12,711 bases of DNA from Deltaproteobacteria bacterium (GTDB lineage Bacteria > Desulfobacterota > Dissulfuribacteria > Dissulfuribacterales > UBA3076), in assembly GCA_027004315.1 (NCBI GenBank), contig JALTHV010000092.1, positions 1 to 12,711 on the forward strand, written 5' to 3'. Each line of letters begins with the position of its first letter. Position 1 is the stretch's first letter. A program made the position numbers and the translations under genes. The notes beneath the pieces are model-generated. The model saw only the letters and a list, made by a program, of their open reading frames with translations, ran no database searches and had not been told where the DNA came from. This document shows, in pieces, positions 7,594-12,711 of this stretch.

Positions 7594-7857
7594 CTAATCT
7601 TTTTCTTGACTACTATCTGCCTGTAGTGCCTCTGAGATTCGTTTTTCTTCAGCTTCTCGGGCCAAATCTTCCAGATTCTCAAAACTTACTTTACCTGCAG
7701 CAATTTCTCTTAATGCCTGGACTATTTCTCTATTTTTGCATTTGACCAGAGGACGGGCGCCTTTGCGCAACTGTTTTACCCTCTCGATCGTGAGGTGTAC
7801 CAGTGCAAAACGGCTGGGAACATTCTCCAGACAGTCTTCTACGGTTACTCTTGCCAT
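7594..7857 (-). CDS. rpoZ: RNA polymerase omega subunit
   Basis: An 87-residue protein, close to the usual size (E. coli 91). It opens MARVTVEDCLE, matching the MAR motif that in E. coli omega helps form ppGpp site 1 at the omega/beta-prime interface. The ALREIAAG segment (about 48-55) is the other conserved block. The C-terminal tail is acidic. The ATG at 7857 follows GGAGGA. It is the first gene of the six-gene minus-strand operon, 25 bp ahead of dnaJ. Confidence 0.92.
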   Translation of the reverse strand: MARVTVEDCLENVPSRFALVHLTIERVKQLRKGARPLVKCKNREIVQALREIAAGKVSFENLEDLAREAEEKRISEALQADSSQEKD

Positions 7858-7887
7858 ACTAAATCCTCCAAATTAAAAAACGACACG

Positions 7888-7979
7888 CATGGTATTAGAT
7901 TTCCCAGAATTTGAAGGGAATAATTGAGGATATCTCATTTCCATAGTGTCTCATTTCTATGACATAACCTAATACCATG
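7888..7979. repeat. Long-range 11-bp inverted repeat in the rpoZ leader
   Basis: CATGGTATTAG (7888-7898) and CTAATACCATG (7969-7979) are perfect complements 70 bp apart, between the candidate promoter and rpoZ. Inside lies a 16-bp-spaced tandem TCTCATTT (7933-7940, 7949-7956). In the RNA this would bring the 5' end of the leader close to the ribosome site. Confidence 0.4.
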
Positions 7980-7988
7980 TACTATGCC

Positions 7989-8016
7989 ATTCTATATTCT
8001 TTTGAGCTACTTGCAA
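7989..8016 (-). promoter_or_regulatory. Candidate promoter of the rpoZ-galT operon
   Basis: On the minus strand TTGCAA (8011-8016) is followed after 16 bases by TAGAAT (7989-7994), a plausible sigma-70 pair. The -35 box lies 10 bp from the edge of the 8026-8280 element. The leader would be about 125 bases. Prediction from consensus only. Confidence 0.4.
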
Positions 8017-8025
8017 ATCTATGTC

Positions 8026-8280
8026 GTAACTTCTCAATAAGTGGAGGCTTCATTTTGGTAACCGATCACAGGGTGCTTCTTTTTCCAACATGCTCTCGCC
8101 CCTTGTTTTCTAAGGTTTTTGCAGCATAGGACCCTCCCTGTTCTCCTCCGCTGCGCTCCGGAGCCAGGGTTTCCAATGCTGCAAAAACCAAGAAAACTAC
8201 AGGGCTAACGCAAATCGTTTCCAAAAGAAGCACCCTGTGATCGGTTACATTGAAGTTGCCAGGACTTATTGAGAACTTAC
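8026..8280. mobile_element. 255-bp nested palindromic element with 7/8 target duplication
   Basis: The outer ends are GTAACTTCTCAATAAGT (8026-8042) and its near-complement ACTTATTGAGAACTTAC (8264-8280), 16 of 17 matching. Flanking octamers TCTATGTC (8018-8025) and TCCATGTC (8281-8288) match 7/8, as expected for an aged 8-bp target duplication. Nested within is a second palindrome, 8058-8248, with perfect 26-bp ends beginning GTAACCGATCACAGGGTGC, and further paired blocks such as GGTTTTTGCAGCAT (8114-8127) with its complement at 8176-8189. The open frame across it (reverse strand, 8066-8341) is a product of the palindrome and has no recognisable protein. GTAA ends and 8-bp duplications point to IS66-type transposition; no transposase is present. 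Confidence 0.8.
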
Positions 8281-8304
8281 TCCATGTCTTGCCTGCATGG
8301 TCTG

Positions 8305-8323
8305 GCACCCTACAATCGGTTAC
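8305..8323. mobile_element. Solo end remnant of the same element family
   Basis: GCACCCTACAATCGGTTAC matches 16 of 19 bases of the terminal sequence GCACCCTGTGATCGGTTAC of the nested palindrome at 8230-8248. No partner end or direct repeat was found, so it is a relic or a partial copy. Confidence 0.5.
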
Positions 8324-8332
8324 AATTTGATC

Positions 8333-8365
8333 ATTTCGCATAATTCAGGAAATAACTTGCGAAAT
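8333..8365. promoter_or_regulatory. Inverted repeat abutting a -35 box (operator candidate)
   Basis: ATTTCGCA (8333-8340) and TGCGAAAT (8358-8365) are perfect complements with a 17-base spacer. The second arm touches the -35 hexamer at 8366. The position suits an activator or repressor site controlling the TPR gene; no regulator is identified. Confidence 0.4.
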
Positions 8366-8394
8366 TTGAATGGCTCAATCTGGATTATTATAAT
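8366..8394 (+). promoter_or_regulatory. Strong sigma-70 promoter upstream of the TPR gene
   Basis: TTGAAT (8366-8371), a 17-base spacer, then a perfect TATAAT (8389-8394). Transcription would start near 8401, about 270 bases before the TPR start. The 8487-8632 element lies in between, so it would be transcribed as part of the leader. Confidence 0.6.
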
Positions 8395-8486
8395 GATAGT
8401 TATATTTGTCGCAATCCCTATTCTGAGGGCCTATATTACATAGCACCTTTTATGGCAAGATGCTGGTTGTAGTTGTCAGCATACAC

Positions 8487-8632
8487 GTAAGCGTTCACGT
8501 CCCCGCCCAGTAGTAGCCTTTTGAAGGGTTTCAGTGCGAATTAATGGGCAGAGTGCCCTGATCTTGTGCATCAAGCTGGTCCTGAAACCCTGGAAAAGGC
8601 TACTACTGGCCGGGGGGAATGTGAAGGCTTAT
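8487..8632. mobile_element. 146-bp palindromic element in the TPR gene leader
   Basis: The left end GTAAGCGTTCACGTCCCC faces a right end that reads ATAAGCCTTCACATTCC from the other side. Stem blocks CCAGTAGTAGCCTTTT (8507-8522) and its perfect complement (8594-8609), then GGTTTCAG (8527-8534) and CTGAAACC (8582-8589), enclose an asymmetric core of about 47 bp. Flanking octamers GCATACAC (8479-8486) and GCATGTAC (8633-8640) match 6/8, consistent with a decayed 8-bp target duplication. The element ends 40 bp before the TPR start. Its core matches the one at 12351-12500 in inverted orientation. Confidence 0.7.
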
Positions 8633-8672
8633 GCATGTACCATACTAAATATCGATCAAGATAAGGAGATAT

Positions 8673-11144
8673 ATGAAGGGTCTTATTGCAGGAATATTCC
8701 CTCTGTTTTTCTGCCTCATCTTTGTAACGCAAACGGCCTTGGGGCAGAATGTGGGGAAAATATCGCAAGATCACATCCCGGAGTCTAAAATCCAGGTACC
8801 CCGTGGAGTGGTCTCTCCATCATGGCAGTTGGTCTGGGATAAGGCCAGAAAAATGGTGGAAGAAAACAAATTGGAAGGGGCCATAGCCCTATATAGAGAG
8901 TTGCTAAAGGAACGTCAGGGGCTGATAGAGGCCAGATGGGAACTGGCACTGCTCTTGATACAGACAGGCAAAGAGAATCTGGCCATAGTGGAACTTGAAG
9001 ACATTGTCGAGGCCAGACCACACGACCTTCAGGCATTATTCATCCTGGCAGGGCTCTTGAGCAGCTCTGGCCAGTGTGACAGGGCTATCAGCGTCTACAA
9101 TAAGCTGCAGGTAGAGCTTAATTACCGAGAGAGAGACTCTGGCAATGCCAAAAATGGACTGGAGGGTATCCCTGGGGGAATATCGTTGGCAAGGGTCCAA
9201 GAAGACCTTGCCCTGTGTCTTGAATCTGTAAAGAGATATGATGAGTCTATATCCTATCTTCGCAAGGTCCTATCTCTTGAGCCCCACCGGAAAGACCTTG
9301 AATTTATGCTTGCCCGCGAGCTCTTATGTATAAAAAGGGCAAGGGCCTCCCTGCCCTATTTTACAGATCTATTACCTCAACACATGGATGATACGGTTTT
9401 TTTAACTTATTATGCAAAGGCCCTCTTGGCAGCAGGCAATCGAGGCAAGGCCATAAGGACCCTTGGAAGGATTGTGGCACTTTCCCGCAATAATAGACGG
9501 GGAAGATACACAGCCAGATCTATGAAAGGCCTTTCTTGGGCGATTAATGAGCTTGTCCGACTGTATCTGATGGACGGAGATGTCCAGTCAGCAATTAATC
9601 TCTTAGAGGCCAGTCTAAAGGATCATCCAGGCCTATCAAATCAGCAATTTTTAGGGACCTTGGGGCGGCTCTATTTTGCCTCACGGAGATATCTCAAGGC
9701 CATTGATACCTTCAAGATCTTACTGAGGGAGAAACCTGACGATATAAAGGCACTGATGTTTATGGCCCGTGCATATGAATGTCTCCAGCTCTTTACGCCG
9801 GCTATCTCTATCTATGAAAAGGTCTCTATCCTCAGACCTGAGAGGGATAACTCTCTCTACCTGCTCAGGCTACTTTTAAAGTTAGGAGATTTTGACAGGG
9901 CAAGGATCGTTATTACCAGGGATTTTCATGGGACAATAGGATCCAATATCCTGGACAAAGGGATTTTATTGAGAGTCTATCTGGAAAATGGGGATAGAAA
10001 AGGCATTAAAAGGCTCTTAGATAGGGAAATTGATCCGTTCAAGGATGTCAATAGTTTGGTCTCATACCTTGCCTTTGAGACAACGACAGGTTATCTGGGA
10101 ACCAAAATAAAAGCCCCTTTCTATGATGAAGCCATCCTCAGCCTGGCTGGCCATGGAGAAGAGAACAGGATTCTTTTGCAGGCGGGCGTTAAATTGCTCT
10201 CAGATCTTGGCCAACTGGACATGGCCAAGAGGGTCCTGATACGGTCTTGGACTGAGGGAAGGTCTCTATGGTCGATCGAGGCCCTGAGCGATCTCTGTGT
10301 CAAAGAGGATAATCCAGGGGAGGCCGTTAGCTGGCTTGAAGAGGCCCTGGCGGTCTATCCCTCTTCAGCAAGGCTCAAATTAATGGAGGCCCATTTGCTT
10401 TTGGACATGGGGAGGCCCAGGGAGGCAGAGAGATTTTTATCCGGCATCTATGTAGGTAATAACTGGAGATGGGGAAGAGAAAAAAAGGTATTGTATGAGG
10501 GCTATGCTGCGGGTCTGGAAGGAAGATATGAGGAGGCAATTGGGTTTTACAGAGAGATAATTAAATGGTCGTCAGATCACCTGGAGGCCCATAGAGGCAG
10601 ATGGATCAATTTAGCAGCTTATGGATTGTGGCAGGAGGCCGATGCAGAAAAACGAGATTTGACTATAATTACAGGGGAACCTCCTCGCCTTCAAGCTGGC
10701 ATTGGGAATTTATGTCCAGATAAGAATAATAGGTTGATCCCCATGTTGGTCAGCGATGGGAGAGAGATACCGGCCCCTGGGGCCTATCTGGACAGATCAA
10801 TATCCGGCGAGCAACTGCCGTCGCCTGAAGAGGTCATCAATTCCCCTTTTTGTGAAGTAGGAGGAGAGGCATGCCCCTTATTACTGGCCTTATCTTATGA
10901 GCACTTTAGGGATTTTCCAGAAGCGGTTGCAATGTGGTCTTCTTTTTTAAAGAGACACAGGCTATATTGGCCTGGCTACGAACGACTTGTCCGTATATAC
11001 CAGGAAATGGGCAAGATAGAGTCTGCAAAGAGGGTGCGTCGCAGTGCCTGTAACAGGATAAGACAGATGGAAGGGCCTTCAACTCTATCCCAAATTGATG
11101 CAATGTCCCTTAAGTCCTGGGAGGCCAGGTTTTGTTCCAGATAG
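8673..11144 (+). CDS. Exported TPR-repeat protein
   Basis: An 823-residue protein. Residues 1-25 form a signal peptide: a short basic start, a hydrophobic core and a cleavage-like ALG/Q at 22-25. The rest is largely tetratricopeptide-type helical repeats: clear units at about 88-120, 120-150, 174-206, 288-320, 324-357, 358-390, 532-565 and 604-635, and weaker ones to about 790. Such proteins are scaffolds, in the periplasm or at the outer membrane, for polysaccharide export, secretion or assembly. No catalytic motif, beta-barrel or membrane anchor other than the signal is visible. The ATG at 8673 follows AAGGAG. The next gene, a nucleotide-sugar epimerase on the same strand, hints at an exopolysaccharide role, but the 181-bp gap means they need not be co-transcribed. 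Specific function unknown. Confidence 0.8.
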   Translation: MKGLIAGIFPLFFCLIFVTQTALGQNVGKISQDHIPESKIQVPRGVVSPSWQLVWDKARKMVEENKLEGAIALYRELLKERQGLIEARWELALLLIQTGKENLAIVELEDIVEARPHDLQALFILAGLLSSSGQCDRAISVYNKLQVELNYRERDSGNAKNGLEGIPGGISLARVQEDLALCLESVKRYDESISYLRKVLSLEPHRKDLEFMLARELLCIKRARASLPYFTDLLPQHMDDTVFLTYYAKALLAAGNRGKAIRTLGRIVALSRNNRRGRYTARSMKGLSWAINELVRLYLMDGDVQSAINLLEASLKDHPGLSNQQFLGTLGRLYFASRRYLKAIDTFKILLREKPDDIKALMFMARAYECLQLFTPAISIYEKVSILRPERDNSLYLLRLLLKLGDFDRARIVITRDFHGTIGSNILDKGILLRVYLENGDRKGIKRLLDREIDPFKDVNSLVSYLAFETTTGYLGTKIKAPFYDEAILSLAGHGEENRILLQAGVKLLSDLGQLDMAKRVLIRSWTEGRSLWSIEALSDLCVKEDNPGEAVSWLEEALAVYPSSARLKLMEAHLLLDMGRPREAERFLSGIYVGNNWRWGREKKVLYEGYAAGLEGRYEEAIGFYREIIKWSSDHLEAHRGRWINLAAYGLWQEADAEKRDLTIITGEPPRLQAGIGNLCPDKNNRLIPMLVSDGREIPAPGAYLDRSISGEQLPSPEEVINSPFCEVGGEACPLLLALSYEHFRDFPEAVAMWSSFLKRHRLYWPGYERLVRIYQEMGKIESAKRVRRSACNRIRQMEGPSTLSQIDAMSLKSWEARFCSR

Positions 11145-11215
11145 AGAATAGTATGGAATGCCCTCATTTCTTGCTTTTTACAGACTTAGTGGATAAAAGA
11201 AAGATAAGAAGATAG

Positions 11216-11290
11216 TTTTTAGGCTGTAGCCTATTGGCCTGTTAGGGCAAGAAGTAGTTTTTCACCTAATAGCAGTCTACAGCCTAAAAA
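11216..11290. repeat. 75-bp inverted repeat between the TPR and epimerase genes
   Basis: TTTTTAGGCTGTAG (11216-11229) and CTACAGCCTAAAAA (11277-11290) are perfect 14-bp complements around a 47-base loop, with an inner weaker pairing CTATT/AATAG. The T-run is on the 5' arm and the A-run on the 3' arm, so it is not a normal terminator on either strand. The right arm overlaps the candidate -35 of the epimerase gene. AAGAAG followed by TAGTTTTT also occurs twice in this stretch. Confidence 0.5.
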
Positions 11291-11303
11291 GCTAATTTAT
11301 AAT
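11276..11303 (+). promoter_or_regulatory. Candidate promoter of the epimerase gene
   Basis: TATAAT (11298-11303) lies 22 bp before the start codon, with TCTACA (11276-11281) 16 bases upstream as a weak -35. The -10 is perfect but its closeness to the start leaves a very short leader. Consensus prediction only. Confidence 0.35.
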
Positions 11304-11325
11304 TAATGCTCAAAGAGAGGACCAT

Positions 11326-12294
11326 ATGAGGGTTTTAGTAACTGGCGGGGCTGGTTTTATTGGGTCCAATCTATGTGATTACCTGATTTCCAGGGGTGAC
11401 TATGTATCAGTGATAGATAATCTCTCTACAGGTTCTCTGGACAATATAGCCCAACTGCAGGACAACCCGCGGTTTCAATATGTAATCGATACCATCTTAA
11501 ATAGAAAGGCAATGGAGTCTCTTGTCCAGCAATGTGATGTAATAGTCCATCTTGCTGCTGCTGTTGGCGTCAAATATGTCATAGAGAATCCTCTTTCCTC
11601 TATCGAAACTAACATCTGTGGCACCGAGATAGCACTTAACCTGGCCAATAAATACAAGAAAAAGATCCTCATAGCATCCACTTCAGAAGTATATGGAAAA
11701 CATATGCATGCCCCTCTTAAAGAGGACGACAACTTGATTTATGGCCCTCCTAGTACCATACGTTGGAGCTATGCAGCCGCTAAACTCGTAGATGAATTTA
11801 CCTCGATTGCATACCATCGTACCAAAAAGCTCAGAGTGGTCATATTCCGCTGTTTCAATACAATAGGCCCCAGACAGACAGGTCTCTATGGGATGGTGGT
11901 CCCCAGGTTCATCCAGCAGGCATTGAGGGATGAGCCTATAACAGTCTTTGGTAATGGTGAACAGACCCGTACCTTTACGTATGTCGCAGATGTAGTAGAG
12001 GCCATGTGTCGACTTATGGAGTGCGAAGATGCAGTTGGTGAAGTAGTAAATATAGGGGGCGCAGAAGAGATCTCGATGTTGAAGCTCGCAGAACGCGTTA
12101 AGGCCATCGTGGGGAGCAGGTCCGAGATAGTCCTCATACCCTATGACCAGGTCTATGGTAAAGACTTCGAAGACATGATGCGCAGAGTCCCATCATCTCA
12201 AAAGCTCAAGAGCTTAATAGATTTTGTCCCTCAGACTCCTCTTGATGAGGTTCTCGAAAAGACTGTAGAATATTTTCGTTCTAGGATTACATGA
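11326..12294 (+). CDS. NAD-dependent nucleotide-sugar epimerase/dehydratase (extended SDR)
   Basis: A 322-residue cytoplasmic enzyme of the extended short-chain dehydrogenase family. The NAD-binding motif GGAGFIG is at 7-13, followed by D31 of the second strand, which favours NAD over NADP. The catalytic residues are in ASTSE (117-121) and Y149xxxK153 (SYAAAK). The segments FNTIGPRQ (177-184) and RTFTYVADV (215-223) are typical of UDP-hexose 4-epimerases and UDP-glucuronate decarboxylases, and the C-terminal YGKDFEDMMRRVPS also fits that group. The exact sugar cannot be told. Such enzymes supply precursors for lipopolysaccharide or exopolysaccharide. The ATG at 11326 follows AGAGAGG. A UDP-galactose epimerase role would link it to galT, but that gene lies in another operon. 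Confidence 0.85.
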   Translation: MRVLVTGGAGFIGSNLCDYLISRGDYVSVIDNLSTGSLDNIAQLQDNPRFQYVIDTILNRKAMESLVQQCDVIVHLAAAVGVKYVIENPLSSIETNICGTEIALNLANKYKKKILIASTSEVYGKHMHAPLKEDDNLIYGPPSTIRWSYAAAKLVDEFTSIAYHRTKKLRVVIFRCFNTIGPRQTGLYGMVVPRFIQQALRDEPITVFGNGEQTRTFTYVADVVEAMCRLMECEDAVGEVVNIGGAEEISMLKLAERVKAIVGSRSEIVLIPYDQVYGKDFEDMMRRVPSSQKLKSLIDFVPQTPLDEVLEKTVEYFRSRIT

Positions 12295-12323
12295 GCTGGC
12301 CTATTAGACTGGCCGGATTCCGG

Positions 12324-12532
12324 GTGTAAATGTTCACATTCCCCCTGGGGGTAACTGTTTACGTCCCCGGCCAGCGGTAGCCTTTTCCCAGGGCTTCAGG
12401 AGCATCGCCTGATGCACAAGATCAGGGCACTCTGCCTATTAATCCGCACTGAAACCCTGGGAAAAGGCTACCGCTGGCTAGGGGGGATGTGAATGGTTAC
12501 ATCGAAGTTGCCAGGACTTATTGAGAACTTAC
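12324..12532. mobile_element. 209-bp composite element with perfect 8-bp target duplication
   Basis: The octamer GATTCCGG abuts both sides exactly (12316-12323 and 12533-12540). The right end is ACTTATTGAGAACTTAC (12516-12532), the same outer arm as in 8026-8280 and 1-256. The left end is different: GTGTAAATGTTCACATTCC, of the GTAAnnGTTCAC kind but with two extra bases before GTAA. A complete palindromic unit, 12351-12500, is nested inside. So one duplication brackets parts of two element types. It lies 29 bp after the epimerase stop. It has no coding capacity. Confidence 0.7.
12351..12500. mobile_element. 150-bp palindromic unit nested in the composite element
   Basis: It begins GTAACTGTTTACGTCCCC and ends GATGTGAATGGTTAC. 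Long complementary arms (CCAGCGGTAGCCTTTTCCC and its partner) enclose a core. Core positions 12410-12434 are a perfect 25-bp inverted match to 8549-8573 of the other element. The octamers next to it do not match, so it has no target duplication of its own. The 37 bases at 12326-12362 also read GTAA...TTAC, like the short element at 2283-2324. Confidence 0.65.
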
Positions 12533-12711
12533 GATTCCGGCTGACAACATGCCGGGATGACGATTAATAGTACAGAAATATAATCTATAATTTCAATACG
12601 GTACACCAACTCATAAAGTCAAGTCACATTAAACTGATATGCTGGCCATCTTTCTCAACACAGGCATCTATTTTCTCTACTCCTTTGGTCTAAGTGTACT
12701 CTTGACCCCTT
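12533..12711. other. Right-edge stretch without a recognisable gene
   Basis: After the element's target duplication there is AT-rich sequence with no convincing coding frame. A 21-codon reverse-strand frame (12624-12689) ends in TGA but has no good start and is cut by a stop upstream. It could be the decayed end of a gene lying to the right. Nothing else is seen. Confidence 0.5.

Noticed and set aside
8058..8248. Independent 8-bp target duplication for the inner palindrome
   Set aside because: The neighbouring octamers TCATTTTG and ATTGAAGT do not match; only the outer ends at 8026 and 8280 are flanked by a repeat.
8066..8341. Reverse-strand open frame of 91 codons
   Set aside because: It crosses the palindrome and both element ends and shares its coding sequence only with the repeat copy at 1-256.
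11216..11290. Rho-independent terminator of the TPR gene
   Set aside because: The loop is 47 bases and the T-run precedes the stem instead of following it.
12624..12689. Possible end of a reverse-strand gene
   Set aside because: Only about 21 codons after an in-frame stop, no start, no family recognised.
1..12711. CRISPR array
   Set aside because: The repeats are palindromic elements at scattered sites with no regular spacers, and no cas gene is present.

Overview
The window looks like chromosomal DNA of a Gram-negative bacterium. Protein sequences and gene order (rpoZ-dnaJ-moaC-dksA, a GH57 enzyme beside galT, a secreted TPR protein) suggest a Desulfobacterota ('deltaproteobacterial') anaerobe. 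That placement is inference from general resemblance, and no RNA gene is present to fix it. Coding density is high, Shine-Dalgarno sites are strong, and two genes (moaC and the diguanylate cyclase) start with TTG.

Layout. Positions 1-256 hold the right part of a palindromic repeat element. A short plus-strand Nudix hydrolase gene (281-754) follows 24 bp later and overlaps, tail to tail, a minus-strand REC-GGDEF gene (695-1720). Upstream of that on the minus strand is a stand-alone receiver gene (1841-2224). A compact minus-strand operon read from 7857 down to 2387 carries rpoZ, dnaJ, moaC, dksA, a GH57 glycoside hydrolase and galT, with gaps of 25 bp or less and several stop/start overlaps. 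The 815-bp gap 7858-8672 holds the operon promoter region, a 255-bp element, a strong plus-strand promoter and a second 146-bp element. A secreted 823-residue TPR protein (8673-11144) and a nucleotide-sugar epimerase (11326-12294) follow on the plus strand. The window ends in a third composite element and about 180 bp without a recognisable gene.

Functionally, the minus-strand operon joins core transcription (omega and DksA, the two RNA polymerase partners that form the ppGpp sites in E. coli), chaperone function (DnaJ), molybdopterin synthesis (MoaC) and storage-glucan/galactose metabolism (GH57, GalT). The two receiver proteins are signalling genes, one with c-di-GMP output. The TPR/epimerase pair would fit envelope or exopolysaccharide work, but this is only suggestive.

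The most unusual content is a family of small palindromic elements without coding capacity that occupies most of the larger gaps. Their ends read GTAA...TTAC with a loose consensus GTAAnnGTTCACRTyCCC. Four candidates are bracketed by 8-bp direct repeats: 8/8 around a 42-bp micro-element (2283-2324), 7/8 around 8026-8280, 6/8 around 8487-8632 and 8/8 around 12324-12532. GTAA ends with 8-bp target duplications are the hallmark of IS66-family insertion sequences, so these look like IS66-type non-autonomous (MITE-like) elements. Comparing copies shows cores flipped relative to their ends, unrelated cores joined to the same outer arm, and insertions near the dyad centre, so the family is modular.
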